Of a stretch of DNA of 64,000 nt, positions 54,088 to 64,000 are shown piece by piece. Each line of letters starts with the position of its first letter. The stretch's first letter is position 1. The notes below the pieces were generated by a model. That model did no database searches, had not been told where the DNA came from, and saw only the letters and a program-made list of their open reading frames with translations. Source of the stretch: Parasponia andersonii (Eukaryota > Streptophyta > Magnoliopsida > Rosales > Cannabaceae); NCBI GenBank assembly GCA_002914805.1, contig JXTB01000139.1:542986-606985 (forward strand), in the 5' to 3' direction. Made by a program: the position numbers and the translations under genes.

Positions 54088-57000
54088 TCACGATATTGAG
54101 ATTACTGAATCCAGTTTTCGATTTATGAATTGCAAGCGGCTTAACAGTCTAGTCCAAAACCAAGCAACCTCTTTTGGATCTGATTGTTCCAAGGGATCCT
54201 TAAAGTTTGCTTTCTGACTAAGCTCTTCAAATTCATCCACAAGATTCTGAAGCCTTGCAACAAACTCAATCAGAAGTGAAGCAAATGTTGCTAAAGACAA
54301 GGAGCTGGCACTTTCATATACTTTCGACTCTTGTTCACTAATCATGACATTGGCAGTGAACGAAAGACGTGGCCATGATGCTGGTTTATTCAAAACATTA
54401 TCTGAGGACATCTCAGAAATGGGAGGATCCATGTCCATGATCGGATTCTGGGCATCCCACGTTTCGCTGAGAGATGTAATCACCAAATTTGTGTTTTCAC
54501 TCTCTCTAATATCGATGAAGCTCTCAGGATCGTTGAATTCCTTTGGCCGTCTTTCACCTTGCCAGCTTTCATAATTGACAAGAATGTATGAATTTTGGTC
54601 GATCTTCATTTGCAAGTCTTCTGCAGCTTCATGAACTTCAAGAAGTATGTCCTCGGGACTTAACTTTTCCATCTTTTCCACTTTGCTTCCAAGCTCACGC
54701 AATACTTTAGCTCCTGCAGTACCAACTCTCTGAAGCTCATTCTGAAAAACCTGTCTCTTTTCAGCTGGTGCCTACAAAGTGCACATAGCAAAACCTCATA
54801 AAGAAATAGATAGTTAAGAGGAAAGGTCTTAATGGAAATCTATAGATCTTCTTTCCTTAGGTTCTGAGAAGACATTAACAGGGTTGTTCATTCATAAAAA
54901 TATAATTTTTATTCCCCTATGTTGTAATTGGCATGCCATGAAAAAATTTGCAATAAGGAGTAAACGTACTTTTCAAATCCTCTTTTTCCATCCACTGGTA
55001 TTATATACAACAAGACTCAGCTTTTACCCATCGAGTGAATGGACTCGCTTTCACTTAAAGATGACTGGGATTATATATAAAAATATAAGTCATCCTCCGC
55101 TTCTGAAACAACTCTAATTCAAGAATTCTAGTATATGGCACTCATCATCAATCTTAATTGGTACTTCTAGCAAAGGAAGGCTTCAAGAATATATTTTGTC
55201 CATCTATAATGAAGTTAGATCACTTCATATTATACGAAATATCAAAAACAATTCAATCAGCTACTGCTTTGAAGAAGTAAAACTAATGCTGGCAAGTGCA
55301 CAAAAGGACATTATTTTGAAACTCAAGTTCATATTTGCCATTGCCATGAAACATGAAATAGTCGTACTCACAAGCAAATAGTCTTTCAGTTTATAGTTAG
55401 TAATGGTTTCACTGGAAATTTATACTTGAACAAGTGATCTTACTGGTAGAAGGATTTGCTTCTTCTCAAAACACGAATTTGGACTTTAGATCACCTATTA
55501 TATTCATGCTGTTTAATAATAGATTTGTATTTTAGGCTACGCTCATCTCTAAGATCAATGAAAGATACACAATAAAGCAAGTTACTTCATGGGTAAGACT
55601 CTTCAATCCTTCATTTTAACCGTCCGGTAATCACTGATACAAGATGCCCCAACATTGGATTCTATACTGCAACAAGAAACAATTTATCTCAAAACTTTTG
55701 TTTTGAGGCACCAAAATCAGTCCCTCTTCCTCAGCTGGCATGAGAACATAGAAAGTGCTGCAAATTACATCTCTACAAGATCACAGTAAAGAAAAGTGTT
55801 CTATCAGATCACACTAAACAAGTGTTATAAATTCACCTGGATTTCAGAAAGTATACATCCATGCATTGCCATAACCATGAATGCACAATGCCTAAGTGCA
55901 CCGCTGACCTTGACATAGCTTGTCCATGGATAGTTGAAAGTCTTATAAGGGCCATGGGGTGGTTCCCATATCGCAAAGTCCAACTGCAGTAACAAAACCA
56001 AAGTTTGACGAGGTTTAAAATTTTATAGCTCCTACTTGAAGAAGAGAACTGGAAAGACCTATGGTAAAAATGGGCACACCAGAGATTCCTCTCGGCTTGA
56101 AGATTGAACAGCCGATCTATAACCGCTGTATACCGGATCATCAGAAGCCTGGTATGTAAGAATTTTTGAAGGAATCCGGTCGTATTCAACACACTCCAAA
56201 TACCTTTTTACACAACCTAAGTAAAGAATTTAAAATGACTCAGTGCTTTGTCATTTTTAATCAACTAAAACAAATGCAGATTACAGAAACCTTGTTGTGC
56301 TTGAAGTAGCAAAAGTGTCGGCACATGCTTAAACCAATAACATTATATGAAACCTACCTTCCAAAGAGCCAGCAACTCCCTTAAAATTTTTGACCACCAA
56401 CTTGTGTAGATCCTCCCCTGACCAAATGGGGTATATTAATATATTTACAACCAAACATATACCAGCACCTACTGCAATTAGCAGTAACCGATAAAACGCC
56501 GTTTGGAAAAAGGATCTACTCCCAGATACCAGAACGATACAATATGTCAGCAAGAACACTCGAAATCCATATTCGTAAGACTTCATTGTTGGATACAATT
56601 TGGCATAGCTAGCACAAAATCCTAAAACATTGAAAGAGAAAAATAAACAAATAAAGCAGAGTCAAAAGAAGTGATCATATAGTAAAACAGCACAAAAAAT
56701 AGAAAAAGAAAATCCAGTACTAGAAACTCTAACCAGCTATAAAAACACTGATTACAATGATAACTTCCTCGAATCTCCCTGCTAATACAGATACTTCTGC
56801 AATACCCAAAGCAAGCCCTCCAGCCGAAAATGTCCCCAAAGCACGATTAAATCCTTTGCTAAGGGTTGCCCCTATCCAAGAAAGAGAAAATAACCCAATA
56901 AACTTTGCCTAAAATCATCAAATATTCATGAGAGAAAAACATATACAAAATGTGCCCAAAAAAAGGGGATGTGATAGGGATCAAAGCTAATACCAACGCT

Positions 57001-57363
57001 GAATTCAAAAACGACGACGACTGTGAGAATTGCCCAGATGGAGTATTGGCCAACGTTCTTGAGGGGTTCTCTGAAAAAGATGAGAAGTGAGACGATTGAT
57101 AATGACAAGCCCATCTTAGCAGCGAAGACGACTTTTCGAGGATCAGAGCGACCCATTTCATACAATTGAATAAACACGTTCTGTAAATTACTCCAGAAAT
57201 TGGCAACTCCATCGGACATGGATCGAAAGCACCAGCACTTGACAGCCTCATCTCCGCCATTGATGCTGTTTAGACCAAAGTCTGAGTAACCCTTCTTAGA
57301 AATGAGCCTTTCTTTGCTCCTCTCGGCAAAACTATGCCTAAAGGAACCAACTTTGGCCGCCAT
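54088..57363 (-). CDS. ALMT5-like: Aluminium-activated malate transporter family channel (ALMT4/5-like)
   Basis: This is an anion (malate) channel, expected in the vacuolar membrane by analogy with the ALMT4/5/6/9 clade, where such channels act in guard cells and mesophyll. Six exons join in frame: 57363-56994, 56871-56734, 56621-56358, 56216-56080, 55983-55837 and 54771-54088. They give 579 residues and a TGA, near the family's usual length. The N-terminal half has about six membrane spans ([58 protein letters not shown] among them). The cytosolic half includes the family motif [15 protein letters not shown] and the run [20 protein letters not shown]. The start [12 protein letters not shown] matches relatives. 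No defect is seen. It lies on the same strand as the PP2A gene, with a solo LTR between. In Arabidopsis ALMT4 and RCN1 are, as I recall, neighbours. Confidence 0.95.
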
Positions 57364-60037
57364 TATTTCTCCACCACCACAAGAAAAAACTATGAAATTT
57401 TTTTGAAAAATACCCAGAAATTCAGAGGTTCAGGAAAAGGGTAATAAGGATTTAGAAAAAAGGGTTCGAAAGTAATAGTATGATATGGAATTCTTGGCTT
57501 CTAAAAGTGGCAGAGATGAACTCATCAAACGAAGAATAATTATTGCTTATTAAATCTACACAGTCGAACTATGAGACTGGTTTGTAATGAGAGAGGAAAA
57601 GGGTTAAGAGACATAGAGAGGGAGCAGGAGAAAACGACGTCGTTTATGGGTTCAGCAGGACCAAACCAGAGATTAAACTGAACATGCCAACGGGTTTTGA
57701 TCAACGTTTGGTTGTATTCCAGTTCTCACAAGAAGCACCAAATCTGACTGTCCACAAAGTTAAACATGTCAACCTTAATTATCATAATGAATCATTCCAT
57801 AAGGATAAAAGCGAAATTTGTTGTTACATTGATGGACCCCATGTGATATAAGTTATGAGCTTTACTAAATTTTAACGATTGTAGTTTGCTAACAAGTTTT
57901 ATTTTATTATTATTTTATTTTTCAAAGGAAGAAAATTGTTTAAAAGATTACTATACTAGTTTGTTTATCTACAGAACTGGTGGCTTATCAAGTCTATTTA
58001 TCCACAAAGATATTGTTGGCTTATCAAGTATACCATGAAGTTGTACATAACGTAACTAGGTTTTTATTTTATTTTTCTAGAAAAAAAAAATTGTTTGGTT
58101 ATGACTCGTGTGGTGTTAAAATCAGCAGCTCATTACTCTTTGTTGTGGTTCCCCTGTTCAATAACTTTTACCTTTTTACCGTAAAGCTTTATATATTTAT
58201 TTATTTTGATTATTTATTTATTTTTATTTTTTTTCCGTAAAGCTTTTGTAACGTTGCCAAGTGAAGCTTGGTAATATTTGATGTTGGTGTTTCCTCTTTA
58301 GATTGGTATATTATGATGCCTTACTTGTCATGCATGATGATAAACTGGTTTTGGTTTAAAGCCTAGAACCAACACATCGTGAGTTGTTTAAGAAATGATG
58401 TTTGTGTCAACATGAGAGCCATGTTATTAGCTTTGCTATTTTAGAGGGCTACACTATAATGATTATGGCAATCCATATTTACTTTGGTATAAAACTACGT
58501 TGGAGATGAAAGATGAAAACCATGGTAATGGACTGAGCCAAAAAGGTCACATTCAACGAGTTGATTCTAAAGAGTATAATCCCGTGATATGAAGAAACCC
58601 TTGGGTCATGAAATTTATGTGAAACTTTTTCAAGGCCAGATTGAAAAAGAGGTCATGACAACTTCTATTTAAGTGGGAGATTGGGTCATGAAATTTATGT
58701 GTAACTTTTTATAGTTAGGTATCTCTAAGTCACGGATTGATACTTGAGAGAATAAGTAAAGCCAGCCATGACCCATAAACAACATTCTGTCCCGTACTCT
58801 GCTTTGATGCTCTTTCTTTAATTTCATATACTCTTTCAGCTTACTCCCTCCTCTTGTAAATAAACGTTTCTAGTACTTTTAGTTTTCTTATCTAAATGTC
58901 TCTTGTAGTTGATACAACCATGGCAAGCAAACAAGATTACAAAAAGGCCAGACTAATTGATCCAAAATCAGTTCTTATCAACTTGAAAATTTTCTACGTT
59001 TAGTTTAATCTTGTGCACGTGCTTGTAACCTATCACGATTGCTATGCCCTTATACACTTCGCTTATATATAATTATTAAAAAAATTGTATTTACAACGGG
59101 CTCATAAGGTATAATTAAATACGGTATCCTCTTAAAATATATGTTTCATCTGATGCTTCTTGAAGAGCCCGTGAATAGTTAAACTTTCCATCTCTGATGT
59201 TTCTTGATCTATTTCAATTTTACCTATATATATATATATAGTTGCCTTCAACAAAGAGCCTAGTAATATTCAAACTCTGTCATGTCACATGTGAGCATCT
59301 TCAGGTTATTGCAGTTCAACTACGGTAGAAGAATATGGCTTTGTAGAAATAGATCATAGCACCTCATTTATGTGTCTTTTTTTTTTTATTTTCAATTATA
59401 TAAAAAAAAGTCAGTTACTCAGTTATATATGTGGAATATTGGTTGGAAAGTCCTATCCAGGATTGTGTAAAAAAGAATAGGAGGGGCAACTAGTGCAGTT
59501 GGTGTTTCTCTTTAGAGTCAGAGCTATTGATGGGACGTGGGAATTGAGAATTTTTTTATATTGAGATATTCGATCATTTGGGCTTGAGACTATCTTATTA
59601 GTTAGAGTTATTTATCTATGTCATTATTATTATAATTGAGTTTTGATCTTTTACGAACTTTTATTTTAATTTGACTTCTTTATAATTTAATCAAGATTAA
59701 TACTATTATACATAGGCTTTGACTAATTCAGTCTCTCCCAACTGGATCTGCTGTCCATAGCTCATGGTAAAGCAAGGATTCATATGATTGCACAATTAAA
59801 GAGCTTCCACATTGGACTTTTTGTAAGAGAGACTAGTTTGTGGCATTGCTATTTCATCCGTTATTGTCGTTTCAATTGAGGACGTTATCGTTTCTTTTGA
59901 GTTTTTCTTTTCTTTTTTTTTTTTCCCTTTGAATTTATCATTTATTCATTGATGTAATGTCTTTTTTTTATTCCGCCAATATTTTTCGTCATTTTTTTTT
60001 CTTTTTCCTTGAAGGATATCATTGTCATTTCTTAGAG
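57364..60037. other. ALMT promoter side and AT-rich intergenic DNA
   Basis: 57364-57700 is the probable leader and promoter of the minus-strand ALMT gene. Beyond it no gene is seen. A block 'gggtcatgaaatttatgtg' occurs twice (about 58613 and 58684). Confidence 0.45.
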
Positions 60038-60771
60038 TTTGTTTAGTAACCATTTATTTAAACAATTTTTTATGTGTTTTTTCTTAAAAAAAAAAGTGGA
60101 AATACTTTTCAAAAATATATTTGGTAAAACTCCATTTGTTTTTTTTTTTAATTTGACAGCAAAATTTTTCAAATTTTGAAAACAAAAATTTCTTAGTTAA
60201 AAATTTTTTAAAAAAATTTGTAGAAATTCTAATATTAAAATTCAAACATATCTAGACTCAAATTACCATTTCTCTTAACATTTTCTTTCTCATCACTATT
60301 TCTCTTGTCATTATCTCTCTAGCCTCATGTAAAAGTGGTATTTTTCTACATATTTTCAAAAGTTGTATTTTTCAAAATAAACATTTTAAAAGTGGTATTT
60401 TCAAAATATATTTGTAAAATTTGGTAATTTTTTCAAAAATTTCTAAACATATTAAGAAAAATATTACTTTTAAAATTTATTTTGAAAAATACAACTTATG
60501 AAATTTATTTAGATAAATATCACTTTTTCTCTCTCCTAATTTTTCTTTCCTTTCTCCTTTATTACTTTCCCTTTTGATTTTTACTTTCAAACGTAAAAAG
60601 TACTAGTTACCAAATGTTTATTTGTTTTTTTATTTTAGAAAACAAAAAATACAATATTATTACTAAATACATTTTTGTTTTTGAAATGCAAAAAACAAAA
60701 CAAGTAAAAATACTTTCATTTTTGTGTTTAAAAAAAAAAATAATAAAAATGTTACCAAAGAGCACCTTAGT
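60038..60771 (+). mobile_element. Possible MITE with TTTGGTAAC-type ends
   Basis: The left end contains GTTTGTTTAGTAACCATTT. The right end in reverse complement contains GGTGCTCTTTGGTAACATTT. The inside is AT-rich with many repeats of 'aaaagtggtattttt'. Only 'cttag' is shared by the flanks, so the target duplication is weak. Confidence 0.3.
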
Positions 60772-61018
60772 TAGTGTTCTTTATTTATGTATCATTTTTT
60801 TTTTAGGCATTTGGTTTTCTATTTTCTATTCTTGAGTTGTTTTCTTCTATGAGGAATGGTAGTTGCACTCTTTTTCCCAATTTGTTTTATATTCTTCTAG
60901 TCTCACTGCCTAACATGTTGTATTATTAAAATATTAAACTAGATAATGGAATCTATTTATTAAATTACAAGACTGGAAAATGTAAAAAAGAGTAAGAAAA
61001 TGAGTGCATTTAGCATTC

Positions 61019-61760
61019 TGATAAGTGAATTTTACTCACTTATTTGGTCATGATTTTATCTTCTTATTTGCATAATTTCCTTGATTTCTCTCTTAGTTCT
61101 CATGTCTTTATTTGTTTTTCTTAGCTTTTGAATAATTATAGAAGCATTGGATTAGGACACTAAATTGGTAAAGAGCAAATTAAGGAGTTTTAGGCAGAAG
61201 CTCAAGTGTCGCAGTGCTTAAGGTTCTAGAGTTTTTTCCAGAACTCATAGTGCTGCAGCGATACCTTGTTTTTGTCCTAGCGCCACGGCGCTGTATACTT
61301 AGTATTGTAATGCTCTCGTTTGGTGTTGTACGTCAGTTTTCTTGGTACCGTGGTGTTGTCTATCTTGTGCCACGACACTATCACATGTTTTGGCTCTTTT
61401 TGGCCATATTTGATCTAGCTGCTAAGAGGATATAAAAGAGATCTTTTAGAATACGAGAAAGATATCTGGAGACGTGTTTTTCAGAGCTTTGTTAGCTATT
61501 TTCAAGAGATAAGAAGAATGAAAAGGAGAATATGAAGAGAATCTCACCAAATAAAAAGAGTTTTTCTTTCGCATCTCTTCCTTTCATAATGTTATTGTTA
61601 TTTAGCTTGTTTTTATTACGAATTAAGTATTTTATCTAGAGGAATGATGTAACCTATACTTGAAATTATGTCTTGATTTTCAATATTAATTTTATGAAGA
61701 ATTTCCATTAATTTATTTGTGTTATTTTGCTCTTTATATTTTTCAATTGATTAGCAGTCA
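61019..61760 (+). repeat. LTR-like repeat of unknown element
   Basis: It begins TGATAAGTGAATTTTACTCA. It contains a run of related GC-rich motifs ('tgtcgcagtgct', 'agtgctgcagcg', 'agcgccacggcgctg', 'accgtggtgttg', 'gccacgacac') at about 61205-61375, and then a TATA box (gatataaaagagat, near 61428). This looks like an LTR promoter region. I cannot identify a matching second copy or the right border. Confidence 0.3.
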
Positions 61761-63357
61761 TTGAGATGTTTGGGTTTTTAGAATCCGGTACTTGAGAGAA
61801 GGGATTTTAGAGATATGATTAGAATAACATAACTTAGAATGTAGAATTTAAGAAAACCTATGAATCCTTTGAAGCTTATAATTAAGAATTGTAAAACTAA
61901 ATGAACTCTTGTTTTCTTAATTTTGAAAAAATAATTGAAATTAGAATCTAAGGATAATTTTAATGTGACACTTGAGAGAGAGAGTAGAAATAATTTTGAG
62001 TTTTAGAGATGGCCGAATTTCTCTTCCTCTCCCTGTGTCTTATGCGTGTGACTCCTTAGAATTATTGTGTAGTTTTTTCTCTTATATATCTTATATATAT
62101 AGGACCAAAAACTGCTAATACTAGTCCAATTAGGATTGGGTTTGTTCTCCAATTTAGACTTTGGATGTATTTTTATAAATACGTCTAACTCATGAAATTT
62201 ATTTATAAAAATACCAACTTTTGTGTAGAATCAATATTTTACACAGTTTCATGAAATTTATTTCACAAATACCACCAACCAATTGTTGAGCTTAATTGAG
62301 CTAGACAAGGGACCTGATGGATCCAAATAATCTAAGGTCCAATAATATGATAAATACATAATAACTCTTATTATGGTATTTATATAAATATTATTAGTAA
62401 AGGGGACACTCCACTAAAGGCCCAATACTGCACTCTTAAATTCAATGTCATGCCTTTTATAGAGATTTATAATCTTGATTAACCGATCTATCTAGCATAT
62501 TCTATACCACATATATAATCCCTATACAATGCCGTAGTTGGATAGGTGATATTACCGTAATACCCCTCCAACACCTATTTACCTTTAAGTTACTATCTTT
62601 CTATCAAGGAATAATGTTGTCAATAATTTTGTTCTCAATGGCCATTTAGACAAAATTATCAACCAATTCACAAAGTGAATACTAAGATCTTAGATTTAAT
62701 TATTCCATGAATTTTGAAAGAACCTAAAGTGGTATTAATGTATAGTGTCATTAACTATTTGATCTTCCCATCAATTCATAAGCCATAACCTCCAATATGC
62801 CAGAGTTGACCTATAATTTTATAGAGGTTAATCTTTTAACAAATCAAAAGGCTATAACCTATGAAAGCAAGTCCAGTCAAACATCCAGGATTAAGATTTA
62901 TATGCTAAGAACTAGTTTGTGATAATATAAAAATTGAGTTACGGCACTCCAATTCTTTATATTACCTTGTCCAGTTTAATACACTTAACTTATTTATATT
63001 GTATTAATATTTCTATCAGAAGTCAGATACTTCAATGATTTGAGACACATTATTCCCATTGAGATAGACAAACACTACAACTTATAGTAAATAAAGTATA
63101 TACTTTATTTACAGATTCTAAACTACTTCATTTAGACTTAGATAAAGAAGCAAGTCTCTCCATAATTAACACTTAATCATGTTTGTTTCTTTATACACAT
63201 ATAAATTCATGGAATCTTTTTCAGATGAATAAACTATTCAAGTAAGAGAGTTTAATCTAGTAAATATCATAATTTCATATAAGAGAAAGTTGTTTATACT
63301 AAAAGGATAAAATTCGAAATCTGCTTTTTAGGGTAAAAATCCTAATAAGTAATTGCC
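61761..63357. other. AT-rich DNA with unassigned repeats
   Basis: No gene is recognised. It precedes the copia relic and may be decayed transposon interior or another LTR. I cannot show either. Confidence 0.4.
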
Positions 63358-63558
63358 AACTCAAAGGAACCTAGAAGCCATAAAAGTGCAAAGCACATTG
63401 AGAAAATATATCATCTCATTCGAGATATAGTTAATCAAGGAGAAGTGACTGTGTGCAAGATCACTTCAGAAGATAACTTAGTTGATCCATCGACTAAAGT
63501 ACTACTTGGCATAAGCTTTGAGGGTCACCTTATAGGTTTAAGGATGCGAAAGATGTAA
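63358..63558 (+). pseudogene. Ty1/copia RNase H C-terminus
   Basis: An open 66-codon segment reads NSKEPRSHKSAKHIEKIYHL, then IRDIVNQGEVTVCKITSEDN, LVDPSTKVLLGISFEGHLIG and a TAA at 63556-63558. This is the end of a Ty1/copia polyprotein, where relatives have NSKEPRSHKRxKHIExKYHL and ADPFTK. The frame is lost just upstream, so only the tail remains. Confidence 0.85.
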
Positions 63559-63585
63559 TAAAGTACTTTTGTGCAAGTAAGAGAC

Positions 63586-64000
63586 TGTTAGGATTATGCC
63601 CAAAAAGTGTTTATTATTTCTGGATATTTATTGAATATTTTAGATATTTAATAAAGTCATAATTCTTGCATAGTATTTGTGATAATGTTTTTGATTATTG
63701 GTATAATAGTAAATGTCATAAAGGTTCCATGATTTATTTATTAAAGAAATATTTTAATAAGTTGTTTATTAAATTTAAGACATATTTTTTTTAAGTAAAT
63801 CAATTAAGACAGTTCATAGCTAATAAAAGAAGTTGGACACTTCTCTTGGATTATGTTACAAGGCTTTGTGTATTTATAATGTATCTTAATCTATATTAGT
63901 GTGACCATATGCAAAAAATCTTAGTGTGTAAATATTAAACATGAACCATGTGAAATATATTCTTGTAATAAGTACTGTTGACAAAAACATACTCTCACAA
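63586..64000 (+). mobile_element. 3' LTR of the Ty1/copia element (runs off the window)
   Basis: TGTTAGGATTATGCCC starts 27 bp after the pol stop, behind a short purine-rich run (caagtaagagac). Copia LTRs often begin TGTTAGGAT. The end is not reached by 64000. Confidence 0.65.

Noticed and set aside
1..64000. tRNA, rRNA or snRNA genes
   Set aside because: None recognised by eye; the only tRNA-like motifs are the A and B boxes of the SINE. A tRNAscan-SE or Infernal run would be decisive.

Overview
This is a stretch of a eudicot plant nuclear genome. The evidence is spliced genes with GT..AG introns, strongly AT-rich spacers, (TA)n microsatellites, and plant-type transposons: Ty3/gypsy Tat lineage, Ty1/copia, CACTA, hAT-like and other MITEs, and a tRNA-derived SINE. 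I cannot name the species. Three intact host genes are present; almost everything else is transposable-element DNA in various states of decay.

Layout. 1-6057: the 3' part of a Tat-lineage Ty3/gypsy element (end of pol, a spliced antisense gene, a probable 3' LTR), cut by the window edge. 6952-8082: intact, intronless carboxylesterase gene (CXE6-like), followed by a young SINE (8458-8675) and two MITEs. 9339-11218: AT-rich spacer. 11219-25372: a nearly complete but dead Tat-lineage element with two LTRs, gag, protease, RT, two RNase H domains, integrase, tandem repeats, a spliced antisense ORF and a PPT. 25373-27005: spacer. 27006 to about 37540: a CACTA (En/Spm) element with a TnpD-type transposase, a TnpA-like Transposase_24 gene, and a Ty1/copia fragment inside it. 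37541-44967: gene-free MITE cluster and AT-rich DNA. 44968-51640 (minus): intact 12-coding-exon gene for the PP2A scaffold A subunit (587 aa). 52011-52971: solo Tat LTR with a perfect 5-bp target duplication. 54088-57363 (minus): intact six-exon ALMT-type malate channel gene (579 aa). 57364-64000: AT-rich DNA with repeats, ending in a Ty1/copia 3' end.

The most notable points follow. (1) Both Tat elements carry an opposite-strand gene with its own TATA box and several short introns (64-79 bp). It looks like a captured cellular-style gene rather than part of the retroviral-type coding set. (2) A 1071-bp stretch is repeated without visible difference across a lone N at 18705, very probably an assembly artefact. 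(3) Three MITE copies sit inside or beside (TA)n tracts, resembling microsatellite-targeting elements. (4) The host genes RCN1-like, ALMT4/5-like and CXE6-like appear to keep a gene neighbourhood that in Arabidopsis, as I recall it, is split between two duplicated segments, here stretched by about 37 kb of transposons.

The host genes have unrelated jobs: ester hydrolysis, phosphatase scaffolding and vacuolar anion transport. They do not form a pathway, so their proximity is best read as inherited synteny.
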